Source of the DNA: UBA1858 sp963976865
Lineage (GTDB): Bacteria; Pseudomonadota; Gammaproteobacteria; UBA4575
Assembly (NCBI GenBank): GCA_963976865.1
Contig: CAXBLY010000001.1
Coordinates: 744,001-808,000 of the forward strand
Direction of reading: 5' to 3'
DNA length: 64,000 nt
Positions within the stretch are counted from its first letter, which is position 1, and each line of letters begins with the position of its first letter. Below the pieces are notes generated by a model, which was not told where the DNA came from, made no database searches, and was given only the letters and a program-made list of their open reading frames with translations. A program made the translations under genes and the position numbers. Shown one piece after another: positions 27,231-36,875 of the stretch.

Positions 27231-29042
27231 AGCTTTGCGTTTCTTGGGCTTGATTTCGTCTATATTGCGTTTTGTGCTGCCCGGTTTAGCACGCAAAGTT
27301 TTTCTTTCTGCGTGATCCTCGTCAAATGCTGAGATCCTGAGTTGTTGGCCTGCGACCCGGGTTTTTTTCAGTTCTTTAAATATTTCCTTGGGCATACCTT
27401 CGGGTAAATCTACAAGACTGTGATCATCGAAGATTTTTATATGACCAATATATTTTCCGTCTAGCCCTGCTTCGCTGGCAATCGCACCAACAATATTGCC
27501 AGGTTTGACTTCATGATTATGGCCAACTTCTATGCGGTAACGCTGTTGACCTTCTTCAGGCTTATCCATTCTGACCGCAGTTCTTTCATGTGACTTGCGT
27601 GATTTGTCACTGTCATTGCCGTCTTTTTTGGATGTGCGCTCACGTGATCTGCGAGGTTGAGCGCCATCCTGGTCATTTTTTCGCTGATTACGCTGTTTGC
27701 GGTCATTATTTTTTTGCGGTTTGTGCTGCAGTAACAGAGGAGTGTCACCTTGCAATAGTGTTGCCAGCGCCGCACCTATTTTGACTGCAGGTACATTGTG
27801 TTCCTGCTGGTATTGCTCAACTAATTGAGAGAAAAAAGTTAAATCTTCGTTAGCAAGTGTATCCGTAATTTTCTGCTTGAAATTAGCTACACGCTTATCA
27901 TTAATAATTTCAGTGGAAGGCAATTCCATGAGTGCGATCTTCTTGCGAGTTGCTTTTTCAATGGCGCCTAACAAACGCTTTTCTCTGGGTGCGACAAATA
28001 AAATTGCATCACCAGTTCTGCCAGCGCGGCCAGTTCTTCCTATACGATGAATATAGGCTTCTGTGTCATAAGGAATGTCGTAGTTGACCACATGGCTGAT
28101 ACGGTCCACATCTAACCCGCGTGCGGCGACATCAGTGGCAACAAGAATATCAATTTTCCCGTTTTTCAATTGCTGGACGGTGCGCTCACGTTGATTCTGT
28201 GCAATGTCGCCATTCAGCGCTGATGTAGAATAACCGCGTGCTTCCAGTTTTTCTGCTAATTCGACAGTGGCCGTTTTGGTGCGAACAAAAACAAGCATGC
28301 CATCAAAACTTTCCGCTTCAAGAATTCGCGTTAGAGCATCAAGTTTGTGTAAACCACTTACCAGCCAGTAGCGCTGGCGAATATTTTCAGCAGTCGCCGT
28401 TTTGTCTTTAATTGTGACTTGTTCAGGATTGTTTAGATGATTGGTTGCAATGCGCCGAATTTGTTGTGGCATAGTGGCAGAAAATAACGCAATCTGTCTG
28501 TCGGGCGGGGTTTGTTCAAGTATCCATTCAACGTCATCAATAAAGCCCATTCGTAACATTTCGTCTGCTTCATCCAGTACTAATGTACTAAGGTTTGTCA
28601 GTTTTAATGTTCCGCGACGTATATGGTCCATCACACGACCTGGCGTGCCAACAACCACATGTACTCCACGCTCAAGACCACGAATCTGTCCGCGATAATC
28701 CTGTCCGCCGTAAATAGGTAATACATGGAAACCGTTTAATCCTGAGGCATATTTCTGAAACGCTTCAGCAACTTGAATCGCCAGTTCTCGTGTCGGAGCC
28801 AGTACCAGCACCTGTGGGTCTTTTTGTTTTAAATCAAGATTTGATATTAGTGGTAGTGCAAACGCAGCGGTCTTGCCAGTCCCTGTCTGCGCCTGACCAA
28901 GCACGTCTCTACCTTGTAGCAGCAGGGGAATGGTTTGCGCCTGGATTGGTGAAGGGGTTTCGTAACCTACTTCGTTCAATACTTTTACAATTGAATCTTT
29001 TAGACCAAGCTGGTTGAACTGGACGGCTGTTTCGGAAGTCAT
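27207..29042 (-). CDS. deaD: DEAD-box RNA helicase (CsdA/DeaD type)
   Basis: A 611-residue ATP-dependent RNA helicase. Q motif near 30-36, Walker A AQTGTGKT at 51-58, DEAD at 157-160, then SAT, the second RecA-like domain with HRIGRTGR, a C-terminal region, a highly charged linker (about 430-480) and an RNA-binding domain resembling DbpA (about 485-560, GNIVGAIASEAGLDGKYIGHI). The extreme C-terminus is a lysine/arginine-rich tail. The group aids ribosome assembly and mRNA decay, often in the cold. The 169-base upstream gap holds no obvious gene. Confidence 0.95.
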   Translation of the reverse strand: MTSETAVQFNQLGLKDSIVKVLNEVGYETPSPIQAQTIPLLLQGRDVLGQAQTGTGKTAAFALPLISNLDLKQKDPQVLVLAPTRELAIQVAEAFQKYASGLNGFHVLPIYGGQDYRGQIRGLERGVHVVVGTPGRVMDHIRRGTLKLTNLSTLVLDEADEMLRMGFIDDVEWILEQTPPDRQIALFSATMPQQIRRIATNHLNNPEQVTIKDKTATAENIRQRYWLVSGLHKLDALTRILEAESFDGMLVFVRTKTATVELAEKLEARGYSTSALNGDIAQNQRERTVQQLKNGKIDILVATDVAARGLDVDRISHVVNYDIPYDTEAYIHRIGRTGRAGRTGDAILFVAPREKRLLGAIEKATRKKIALMELPSTEIINDKRVANFKQKITDTLANEDLTFFSQLVEQYQQEHNVPAVKIGAALATLLQGDTPLLLQHKPQKNNDRKQRNQRKNDQDGAQPRRSRERTSKKDGNDSDKSRKSHERTAVRMDKPEEGQQRYRIEVGHNHEVKPGNIVGAIASEAGLDGKYIGHIKIFDDHSLVDLPEGMPKEIFKELKKTRVAGQQLRISAFDEDHAERKTLRAKPGSTKRNIDEIKPKKRKAKKRKRTS

Positions 29043-29211
29043 TTGGTGTACCTGTCTATAGTGGACTGAGCGAAACGCTGTGGCTTATTGGGGAATAAGC
29101 AGATGGTCCAAAAATTTTAAAATCTGGCTAATATCGTTAAAGGCGCTGCCAGAAGGGAGGCGTAGTGTAACGCTTTGTTCCCGGCATTGCATAAATCATT
29201 TGGGATGTGCC

Positions 29212-29685
29212 CTACAAAAGCAGGCTGTTTTCGATAGGGTGAAATATGCTGGCAGCCTTTTTAAGTGAGTTAGCTGTGAGGGAGGGGACACCATAGACTT
29301 CAGTGTTGACGGAATAATTAGCAGCAACTCTTTCAAGTAGCAGGTCGAAATCACCATCACCTGACAGTAATATGACTGAATCCACACTTTTTGCGTAGTC
29401 CATCACATCGATTGCAATGCCAACATCCCAGTCACCTTTTGCTGAGCCATCGCTGCGTTGAATATAAGGTTTGAGTTTTATTGTGAAGCCGATTTGTTCA
29501 AGTGTGTTCTGAAATGATTTTTGTTTGTCATCGTTTCGATCAATAGCGTATGCATGAGCTATGACTATGTCGCCTTGCATGGAGATGGTTTGCCAAAATG
29601 CGCGATAGTTGAATTGGCGCTTATAGGCCTGGCGTGTGGTGTAATAAATATTTTGAATATCTGCAAAAACAGCAATTTTAGCCAC
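29212..29685 (-). CDS. NYN-domain (LabA/DUF88-like) putative nuclease
   Basis: A 157-residue single NYN domain. Acidic sites are visible in FADIQNIYY (D9, N12), KGDWDVGIAIDVMDYA and LLSGDGDFDLLLERV, the usual PIN-like arrangement for metal-dependent RNA cleavage. No extra domain is fused. The target RNA is unknown. It lies between deaD and a FemAB-like gene, 22 bases from the latter, and may share its transcript. Confidence 0.85.
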   Translation of the reverse strand: MAKIAVFADIQNIYYTTRQAYKRQFNYRAFWQTISMQGDIVIAHAYAIDRNDDKQKSFQNTLEQIGFTIKLKPYIQRSDGSAKGDWDVGIAIDVMDYAKSVDSVILLSGDGDFDLLLERVAANYSVNTEVYGVPSLTANSLKKAASIFHPIENSLLL

Positions 29686-29707
29686 AACGATATTATCCCG
29701 GGATGAA

Positions 29708-30862
29708 TTATTTGTTAGTTTTAAATAAGCGTTTTTTGAGAGTTAATAATCCCGGCTTTAACTTTTGTTTAAGTTTGTTTAAGTGGATGAATAAGGAAAA
29801 GCGAGCCAGCATAAATAAGCCGCCAACTGATTTTGGGTTGAAAGCAACCATGCCGCATAGTGATCTTTCACTTTTCAACCAATGACTTTTGGCTGTTTCT
29901 CTTCCAACACCGAAGTCAACTTCATTGATATGTTCAACGTCGATCATGTATTCAAACATGCGTAGCATTAATACTGCACCTACTGACTCTTGTTGAAAGT
30001 TAGAGTCGTAGTGTAACTTATAAATAGTAGCTCGACCTGAAGAGACAATCCACACTTGTACAGCAACCGGAGCATTATCAAGATATAGTAACCCCATACG
30101 AAGAGCGCCTGCTTTTTCTGAAGCTTCAATGACCCCTGTATCATGTTTTGGAAATAATTCTGCCTCTTTCCAGCTGTTATCGTGAACGATTTTGTAATCA
30201 TTAATCGCTTGTGAAAGATTATTCGCCTTAATCAGTTCAAATCTGACTGATCCGGATTTTTCCAGCTTTCTGCTTTTCCGCATGTATGTCTTGCGAACCA
30301 TGGAAGATCGGGAAGCAATAAAATCCTTGAATGTAATTCCACTTAAATTTTCAAAAAGAACAGGGCGATAATTATAGTGACGAACAGTCATACCGTAATC
30401 GGTAAATGCTTTTGATAAATGTTCGTATAGTAACGAGTCTTTATTCATGAAATTAAGATCGACTAAACGCCATGAAAAATCATCTTCGCAAACAGACTGT
30501 ATTAATGCGTCCAGGATTGCGTCTAGCTGTTCATCGGATTCATTAACAGCAGGTGCAAATCTTATCGACTGATGCGCAGTCATGCTGGCAATTGTTTTTG
30601 CACCCGAAAAGTATTTTTCAGAATACGATCCATTTTGTCCGCCAGGGGTGCGCATAAATAACACTGCACGAGTTGCAGCAATATCACCCACTTCACATAT
30701 CACATAAATACGGACGTTTGCATTCGTTGAAATGGTATTCTGAGAAAAATTACGGAACCAGCCGTTTCCCAGAAAGAAGTCAGATTGTTCAAACTCGTTA
30801 AGAAACGTCAGGCAACGTTCTGGGAGTGCATCAAAACTTGTATATACAGCAGAACTAAACAT
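29708..30862 (-). CDS. FemAB/CelD-like acyltransferase (GNAT fold)
   Basis: A 384-residue protein. The second half carries an acetyltransferase core of the BioF2/CelD type: RSSMVRKTYMRKSRKLEKSG, GLLYLDNAPVAVQVWIVSSG, KLHYDSNFQQESVGAVLMLRMFEY and EVDFGVGRETAKSHWLKSER. Such proteins often act near polysaccharide or peptidoglycan synthesis, but no such genes are here. The C-terminus is basic with weak hydrophobic patches (GGLFMLARFSLFI). Substrate unknown. Confidence 0.75.
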   Translation of the reverse strand: MFSSAVYTSFDALPERCLTFLNEFEQSDFFLGNGWFRNFSQNTISTNANVRIYVICEVGDIAATRAVLFMRTPGGQNGSYSEKYFSGAKTIASMTAHQSIRFAPAVNESDEQLDAILDALIQSVCEDDFSWRLVDLNFMNKDSLLYEHLSKAFTDYGMTVRHYNYRPVLFENLSGITFKDFIASRSSMVRKTYMRKSRKLEKSGSVRFELIKANNLSQAINDYKIVHDNSWKEAELFPKHDTGVIEASEKAGALRMGLLYLDNAPVAVQVWIVSSGRATIYKLHYDSNFQQESVGAVLMLRMFEYMIDVEHINEVDFGVGRETAKSHWLKSERSLCGMVAFNPKSVGGLFMLARFSLFIHLNKLKQKLKPGLLTLKKRLFKTNK

Positions 30863-30944
30863 TTAAAATCAGGATTGTTGAGATGTGAGATATGCTAATT
30901 GTACAGTTGATGACTGCAACTAAACTGAGCTATATATCTATAAT

Positions 30945-31838
30945 TTAAATGCTGCTTTGTAAAAGTCTGTTGGCTGCTTCCTGATATTTTGCCTGGGTAT
31001 TTCTGATGATTTCATCAGGCAAAGCTGGACCCGGTGCTTTTTTATCCCAGTCCAGTGTTTCCAGGTAGTCGCGGATGTACTGTTTATCAAAACTGCTCGG
31101 GTTTTGACCTGGCACGTAGTCATCAGCTGGCCAGAATCGTGATGAATCTGGTGTCAGCACCTCATCAATGAGTGTCAGTGTCCCATTTTCGTCAAGGCCA
31201 AACTCAAATTTTGTGTCGGCGATGACAATACCCTTACTTAATGCATAGTCAGCAGCATTTTCATAAAGAGAAATACTTACATCGCGAACCTGATTAGCGA
31301 TGTTCTCGCCAACAAGAGTGACTGTTTCTTCAAAAGTGATGTTCTCATCATGCTCACCTGCCGCAGCTTTTGTGGAGGGAGTAAACAGGGTATTAGGCAA
31401 TTTGCCTGCAAGTGGAATATTGGCCGGTAGCGAAATGCCACATAAAGACTGAGTGGATTGATATTCTTTCCAGCCAGAGCCAATTAAATATCCCCTGACA
31501 ATGGCTTCAATCGGTAGAGCATTTAGACGTTTTACGATCACAGAACGACCTTCTGCCTGCTCGATTTCGTCATGGTTTAAATTCAGATCACTTAACTTCA
31601 TTGTGCTGACCTGATTGGGGATTACATCTCTAAAGCGTTCAAACCAGAAATTGGAAACCAGGGTGAGTAATGCCCCCTTATTTGGAATTGGCTCCGGCAT
31701 GATCACATCAAATGCTGAGATTCTGTCGGTGGCGATGACCAACATATGATTGGCATCAACTTCATAGATATCACGTACTTTACCTTTGTGCAGCAGAGGT
31801 AAAGTCGTGAAATTGGTTTCAAAGACCGGCTTGGACAT
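30945..31838 (-). CDS. purC: SAICAR synthetase
   Basis: Phosphoribosylaminoimidazole-succinocarboxamide synthase of 297 residues, the longer type found in many proteobacteria and yeast. Seen: LLHKGKVRDIYEV, TDRISAFDVIMPEPIPNKG, IVRGYLIGSGWKEY, IADTKFEFGLDENG and LIDEVLTPDSSRFW. It adds aspartate to CAIR in purine synthesis. Divergent from purE across 145 bases; I do not recognise a classical PurR site there. Confidence 0.97.
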   Translation of the reverse strand: MSKPVFETNFTTLPLLHKGKVRDIYEVDANHMLVIATDRISAFDVIMPEPIPNKGALLTLVSNFWFERFRDVIPNQVSTMKLSDLNLNHDEIEQAEGRSVIVKRLNALPIEAIVRGYLIGSGWKEYQSTQSLCGISLPANIPLAGKLPNTLFTPSTKAAAGEHDENITFEETVTLVGENIANQVRDVSISLYENAADYALSKGIVIADTKFEFGLDENGTLTLIDEVLTPDSSRFWPADDYVPGQNPSSFDKQYIRDYLETLDWDKKAPGPALPDEIIRNTQAKYQEAANRLLQSSI

Positions 31839-31983
31839 GATTTATCCCAAAAAAAGACGCGAATTGTAGAGCTAAAGACAGCAAATGCCTACTTTTGATT
31901 TGTATTCTACGGCTAATTTTACTGGCGTTCACTGCTCAAAAAGAGGAAAATGCGCGTTTTTTCCCAGCGAGACGGCATAATAA

Positions 31984-32469
31984 ATGGCAAAAGTCGGAAT
32001 CATCATGGGTAGCGATAGTGACTGGAAAGTCATGGAAAATGCTGCCAATGTCTTAAAAGAGTTTGGTGTAGAGCACGAATGCAAAGTGGTTTCTGCGCAT
32101 AGAACGCCGCAATACCTCTACGAATATGCGAGTAGCGCAAAAGAACGTGGCCTGGAATGCATTATTGCAGGTGCTGGAGGAGCAGCTCATTTGCCTGGAA
32201 TGGCTGCAGCCATTAGTACTGTCCCAGTGCTGGGGGTGCCCGTTCAGAGCAAATATATGCAAGGACAGGATTCTTTATTTTCGATTGTACAGATGCCTAA
32301 AGGTATACCCGTTGCAACCTTTGCCATTGGTGAAGCGGGAGCTGCCAATGCGGCATTGTTTGCTGTTGCCATGCTGGCTAATAATGACCAGACACTCGCA
32401 AAAAAGCTTGCTGCATTCCGCGAAAATCAGCGTGAACAAGTGCTTGCTAAAGTACTTCCTCCAAAGTAG
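31984..32469 (+). CDS. purE: N5-carboxyaminoimidazole ribonucleotide mutase
   Basis: A 161-residue class I PurE. Seen: GIIMGSDSDWKVM, VVSAHRTPQYLYEYA, IIAGAGGAAHLPGM and GVPVQSKYMQGQDSLFSIVQMP. It converts N5-CAIR to CAIR. Ten bases separate it from purK, which makes its substrate, so the two form a unit. Confidence 0.98.
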   Translation: MAKVGIIMGSDSDWKVMENAANVLKEFGVEHECKVVSAHRTPQYLYEYASSAKERGLECIIAGAGGAAHLPGMAAAISTVPVLGVPVQSKYMQGQDSLFSIVQMPKGIPVATFAIGEAGAANAALFAVAMLANNDQTLAKKLAAFRENQREQVLAKVLPPK

Positions 32470-32478
32470 TTTTTAATA

Positions 32479-33609
32479 ATGATTGAACCAGATTCAGTAC
32501 TCGGCATGCTGGGCGGTGGTCAGCTGGGCAGAATGTTTGCTCTGGCTGCAGCACAAATGGGATATAAAGTGTGGGTATTTGACCCTAACGAGTATAGTCC
32601 TGCGGGTGATGTTGCCTGTCGCCACATACAGGCTGAGTACGACGACTATCGGGCGCTGGCTGAGTTTGGCAAAGGCTGTTCAGTAGTCACCACAGAATTC
32701 GAAAATATTCCTGCCAGTACATTAAAGTATTTACAGGATTATTGTCGAGTATGTCCCAACCCGGATGCCGTGTATGTGGCACAAAATCGTATCCGCGAAA
32801 AATCTTTTGTAAATAATCTTGGGATTCCTACCTCCAAGTTTATTGAGGTCAATCAGGCTGCTGATCTGGATCACTCTACTCATATGCATTGGCCATGCAT
32901 TATTAAAACTGCAGAATTCGGGTATGACGGCAAGGGACAGGAAGTAGTTGCAGATAAGCAAGAAGCAATACGAATATTTGATTCCTTTGGAGGAGTACCT
33001 TGCATACTGGAAGAACGCATCAATCTGCAATTGGAAATATCGGTAGTGCTTGGCCGCAATCAACAGGGGGAAGTTTGTTTTTTCCCGATAGCAAGGAACG
33101 AACATAAGAATGGAATACTACATGTCAGTAGTGTGCCCGCAAAAATACCGGCGCAGTTACAAACATATGCCTGTGAAATTTCACAACGAATAGCTGAGGA
33201 ACTTGATTACGTTGGCATAATGACCGTGGAATTTTTTATTGATCAGGACAATCAATTACTTGTGAACGAAATTGCACCGCGTGTGCACAATAGTGGGCAT
33301 TATTCCATGGATGCATGCCATGTGTCACAGTTTGAACAGCAGGTAAGAATGATTTGTGGCTGGACACCGGCTGATACACAAAATTATTGTGCAGTGGCTA
33401 TGGTGAATATTCTAGGTGATGCATGGAAAGAGGGTATTTTTCCATCAGAAACATTGTTCAATGATGTTAATATCAAAGTACATTTGTATGGAAAGCAGGG
33501 CGCTAAACCTGGCCGCAAAATGGGACACTTTAATGTACTGGCAGATAATGTATCTGATGCGCGCAAGCATGCTCAATCTGCTTATCTGCGAATGATGGGT
33601 GAAAAATAA
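32479..33609 (+). CDS. purK: N5-carboxyaminoimidazole ribonucleotide synthetase
   Basis: An ATP-grasp enzyme of 376 residues making N5-CAIR from AIR, bicarbonate and ATP. Seen: VLGMLGGGQLGRMFALAA, VVTTEFENIPAS, IIKTAEFGYDGKGQ, LEERINLQLEISVVLGRN and NEIAPRVHNSGHYSMDAC. It is followed after 2 bases by the reductase gene. Confidence 0.97.
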   Translation: MIEPDSVLGMLGGGQLGRMFALAAAQMGYKVWVFDPNEYSPAGDVACRHIQAEYDDYRALAEFGKGCSVVTTEFENIPASTLKYLQDYCRVCPNPDAVYVAQNRIREKSFVNNLGIPTSKFIEVNQAADLDHSTHMHWPCIIKTAEFGYDGKGQEVVADKQEAIRIFDSFGGVPCILEERINLQLEISVVLGRNQQGEVCFFPIARNEHKNGILHVSSVPAKIPAQLQTYACEISQRIAEELDYVGIMTVEFFIDQDNQLLVNEIAPRVHNSGHYSMDACHVSQFEQQVRMICGWTPADTQNYCAVAMVNILGDAWKEGIFPSETLFNDVNIKVHLYGKQGAKPGRKMGHFNVLADNVSDARKHAQSAYLRMMGEK

Positions 33610-33611
33610 TC

Positions 33612-34601
33612 ATGAATGAAACATTCAAGGCTTTTCGCATCCATGCTGGAAAAGAATTTGAACGCGCAGGATTGGAAACTTTAACGCTTAATGACCTGTC
33701 TCCCGGAGGGGTTGTTATTAAGGTTGAATATTCCAGTGTTAATTATAAAGATGCGCTGGCAGGTAGTGGCCGGGGAAAAATCCTGCGTAAGTCCCCGTTG
33801 AATGGCGGTATCGACTTATCCGGCGTGGTTGTCTCCTCTGACAGTGATCAGTTTAAACCAGGTCAGTCAGTCCTGGTTAATGGTAGTGGATTAAGTGAAG
33901 TACACGATGGGGGTTACAGTCAGTTTGCACGTGTGCCCGCAGACTGGGTTGTGCCCATGCCTGATGGACTTACTGCGAAAACATCCATGATTATGGGGAC
34001 AGCCGGATTTACTGCAGCACTGGCCATTCAGCGTTTGCATGACAATCATCAAACACCGGATCAGGGTCCGGTATTAGTGACTGGTGCTACTGGTGGTGTG
34101 GGTAGCTTTGCTATCCAGTTGCTCAGCCAGCTGGGTTACCATGTTGTTGCCATGACCCGCAAGCAGGACCAGCATGACTATCTATACGCACTAGGGGCTA
34201 ATGAAATAGTCAACAGCGATGTTGTCAAAATTGATGATGCGAGTATGCATAAAGGCCAGTGGGGTGGTGCTATTGATAATCTGGGTGGTGACACACTGGC
34301 CTGGCTAACAAAAAGCATAAAGCCCTGGGGAAATATCGTAAGTATTGGAATGGCAGCCGGAGTCAATGTGAATACATCCGCTATGCCATTTATTCTTAGA
34401 GGTGTTTCATTGCTGGGAGTCACATCAGCAGATTGCCCGCAAATACTGCGTAAAAAAATATGGAACAGACTGGGTGCAGAACTTTTTCCAAAGAAGCTTG
34501 ACCAGGTTAGTGTTACCGAGGTGAGCCTGGAACAGTTGCCAGAAACATTTAGCCACTTGTTGAATGGTGATATTTGCGGAAGGCATCTGGTATGTTTATA
34601 A
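33612..34601 (+). CDS. acuI: Zinc-free medium-chain reductase, YhdH/AcuI family
   Basis: A 329-residue NADPH-dependent quinone-oxidoreductase-like enzyme. Seen: VEYSSVNYKDALAGSGRGKI, GGIDLSGVVVSS, GTAGFTAALAIQRL and the coenzyme motif VLVTGATGGVGSFAIQLL. Close relatives reduce acryloyl-CoA to propionyl-CoA; that activity is inferred from the family. It overlaps the start of the next gene by 10 bases. Confidence 0.85.
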   Translation: MNETFKAFRIHAGKEFERAGLETLTLNDLSPGGVVIKVEYSSVNYKDALAGSGRGKILRKSPLNGGIDLSGVVVSSDSDQFKPGQSVLVNGSGLSEVHDGGYSQFARVPADWVVPMPDGLTAKTSMIMGTAGFTAALAIQRLHDNHQTPDQGPVLVTGATGGVGSFAIQLLSQLGYHVVAMTRKQDQHDYLYALGANEIVNSDVVKIDDASMHKGQWGGAIDNLGGDTLAWLTKSIKPWGNIVSIGMAAGVNVNTSAMPFILRGVSLLGVTSADCPQILRKKIWNRLGAELFPKKLDQVSVTEVSLEQLPETFSHLLNGDICGRHLVCL

Positions 34602-35137
34602 AAAAAATAAAACTTTCAGCATTCACGCTTTTAATATTGTTCGCGGCTTTATATTTATCAACTACACAAGCCAGACAGACGACATTTGACCTGCCGGAAT
34701 TCACTCAACAGGATGTGCTGCGCTGGATCAACTCTGATCCTTTAACACTAGCTGACTTAGAGGGTAAGGTGGTGCTGGTAGATATCTGGACATACGGTTG
34801 CTGGAATTGTTATCGCTCGATTCCATGGTTGAATTCGCTGGAAGAAAAATTTGATCAGAATAAATTCAAAATAATTGGTATTCACACACCCGAGTTTGAT
34901 CACGAAACAGAACGAGAAAAAGTTATCGCAAAGTGTGAAGAATTCAAAGTGACGCATCCGGTAATGATGGATAATGATTTTGCATACTGGAAGGCATTGA
35001 GAAACCGGTATTGGCCAACTTTCTATGTGGCAGATAAGAATGGTAAAGTGCAGGGTGTATTTATTGGTGAAACCCATCAGGGTGACAAGCGTGCCAAAGC
35101 AGTCGAAAAGCTGATTGCCAGGCTAATCGCAGAATAA
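34592..35137 (+). CDS. Exported TlpA-like thioredoxin
   Basis: A protein of 181 residues from the ATG at 34592, which has GGAAGG nine bases upstream; the frame also opens earlier at a TTG. An N-terminal hydrophobic signal (MFIKKIKLSAFTLLILFAAL) predicts export or membrane anchoring. The thioredoxin domain has the active site CWNC in the segment WTYGCWNCYRSIPWL, followed by the IIGIHTPEFDHE strand and a conserved cis-proline in YWPTFYVAD. Probably a periplasmic thiol-disulfide protein; partner unknown. Confidence 0.85.
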   Translation: MFIKKIKLSAFTLLILFAALYLSTTQARQTTFDLPEFTQQDVLRWINSDPLTLADLEGKVVLVDIWTYGCWNCYRSIPWLNSLEEKFDQNKFKIIGIHTPEFDHETEREKVIAKCEEFKVTHPVMMDNDFAYWKALRNRYWPTFYVADKNGKVQGVFIGETHQGDKRAKAVEKLIARLIAE

Positions 35138-35141
35138 GTAT

Positions 35142-36374
35142 TTAATTGGCAAAGAACGCATAAGATATAAATATTGCGGTTGTAATCCCTGCCGCATCAG
35201 CAAGCAAACTACATGTCATTGCATAACGTATTTTCGTAATGCCAACCGCACCACAATAAACCGCCAGTACATAAAACGTTGTTTCAGTACTGCCTTGCAT
35301 AACAGCAGCGACTTTTGCCGGAAACGAATCTGTCCCCTGGGTTTGCATGACATCCAGCATGGCTGCACGTGCACCACTACCACTGAAAGGTTTCATTAAT
35401 GCTGTGGGTAGTGCTTCTATGAATTGTGTATCTATATGTAGCGCATGCAAGCCCGCACTTAGAAGCGTTAAAAAACCATTTAGTATGCCGCTTGCCCGTA
35501 ATAAGGCTATCGCCAGCAACATGGCAATCAGGTAGGGAATGAGTTTAATAGCGGCCTCGAAGCCCTGTTTTGCACCATCGATAAACGCATCATAAACAGC
35601 GACTTTTTTTACCCATCCGGCAATCAGAAATAAACTGATAGTGGCAAATAAAATAAAGTTTGCTAGAAACTGGGCCTGTTCACTCATGTCTTGTCTGGGT
35701 AAAGACAGGAAGTAGATGGCTAGGCAAACTGGAAAAATACTAAGAGCAATTATGTACCCCAGAACAGTTTTATCCAGCAAGGGCAACTTCTGTACATAAG
35801 CCACACTGAGCAGTCCAATGATGGTAGAGGCAAATGTTGATATCAGTATGGGAATGAATACTTCAGTAGGATGGGATGCGCCTTGTTGGGCGCGAAACAA
35901 AAATACAGTAATCGGTAATACTGTCACGGATGAAGTATTAAGTACGAGAAACAGAATTTGCGCGTTCGATAATGTGTCATTTTTGGTGTTAAGAGTTTGC
36001 AGGTCATTCATTGCTTTAATGCCCAGCGGTGTCGCAGCATTATCCAGGCCGAGGGCATTGGCACCCATATTCATAGTCATGGAAGCAATACTTGGGTGAT
36101 TGGCTGGAAGTTCCGGCATTAATTTGCGAAACAGGGGTGTGAGGAGTTTGGCAATGAAATGTGCCAGGCCTGCCTGCTCGGCAATTTTAAAGAAACCTAA
36201 CCAGACAGCCATTAAGCCGATTAAACCAATGGCGATTTCAACGCTTAATTTCGCAGTATCGAATATTGCATTAATCGTTTGTGAGAAGATGTCGCTACTG
36301 TCGAAAAAAATCAGCTGAATCAGGCAGGCAAAAAAAGAAAATACAATACACCCTGACCAAAACCAGCCCAGCAT
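35142..36374 (-). CDS. Fused SpmA-SpmB-like membrane protein (nucleoside-recognition/Gate domains)
   Basis: A 410-residue integral membrane protein. The first half carries the SpmA signature NMGANALGLDNAATPLGIKA, the second half SpmB marks (QGSTETTFYVLAVYCGAVG). In Bacillus these are two spore maturation genes; here they are one chain in a presumably non-sporulating bacterium. The frame opens at 36452 but that would overlap the upstream gene by 73 bases; the ATG at 36374 starts at the first membrane helix and leaves a 5-base gap. Transport substrate unknown. Confidence 0.85.
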   Translation of the reverse strand: MLGWFWSGCIVFSFFACLIQLIFFDSSDIFSQTINAIFDTAKLSVEIAIGLIGLMAVWLGFFKIAEQAGLAHFIAKLLTPLFRKLMPELPANHPSIASMTMNMGANALGLDNAATPLGIKAMNDLQTLNTKNDTLSNAQILFLVLNTSSVTVLPITVFLFRAQQGASHPTEVFIPILISTFASTIIGLLSVAYVQKLPLLDKTVLGYIIALSIFPVCLAIYFLSLPRQDMSEQAQFLANFILFATISLFLIAGWVKKVAVYDAFIDGAKQGFEAAIKLIPYLIAMLLAIALLRASGILNGFLTLLSAGLHALHIDTQFIEALPTALMKPFSGSGARAAMLDVMQTQGTDSFPAKVAAVMQGSTETTFYVLAVYCGAVGITKIRYAMTCSLLADAAGITTAIFISYAFFAN

Positions 36375-36379
36375 GGGTG

Positions 36380-36697
36380 TTATTTTCCGATGGCCAGATA
36401 GTAGGGCAGCCAGGCCATTACCATAAATGCGACCACGGCTAATTCTGTCCACATGATGGTTTTAAATTTTTTACTTTCTTCGCCTGTGGAGTCGCTTGCA
36501 CGAATTTTAGACATTAGCGCATCAAAGAGTATGACCATAATAATAATCGGTGCCGCAGCAGGTGCCACCAGAGTTGGGATAACTTCGTATCCCCCATGGC
36601 TAATCGGTGTTCCCGGCTTCGGGCTTAGGAAAGCGTTAATGATGCCTAATGCAAGTAGCGAGATTCGTAAAAAACCCAGGGACTGGAAAATTGGCAT
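36380..36697 (-). CDS. Small membrane protein of unknown function
   Basis: A 105-residue hydrophobic protein with about three membrane segments (LRISLLALGIINAF, VAPAAAPIIIMVILFDAL, AVVAFMVMAWLPYYLAI) and a charged central loop SKIRASDSTGEESKKFK. I do not recognise the family with certainty. It lies 5 bases upstream of the SpmAB fusion and is probably co-translated with it, so it may be its partner subunit. Confidence 0.75.
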   Translation of the reverse strand: MPIFQSLGFLRISLLALGIINAFLSPKPGTPISHGGYEVIPTLVAPAAAPIIIMVILFDALMSKIRASDSTGEESKKFKTIMWTELAVVAFMVMAWLPYYLAIGK

Positions 36698-36800
36698 TTA
36701 GATAGTCATTCAGTTAAGGAAGCACGCATTGTAGCAGAGCCTGACTGGATAAATTATCGGTGTAAGTTATGAACCAGGTCATACAAACGGATTATCCAGT

Positions 36801-36828
36801 TTGTCTATTATGCCGATGATTGTACAAT
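36801..36828 (+). promoter_or_regulatory. Likely sigma70 promoter of the cytochrome c gene
   Basis: TTGTCT (36801-36806) and TACAAT (36823-36828) are 16 bases apart, 47 bases before the cytochrome ATG. The -10 box matches five of six positions. Confidence 0.45.
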
Positions 36829-36875
36829 GCTCGCACGTTTTTATTGGTATCAGTTTTACATACAGGAGTTTTTAA

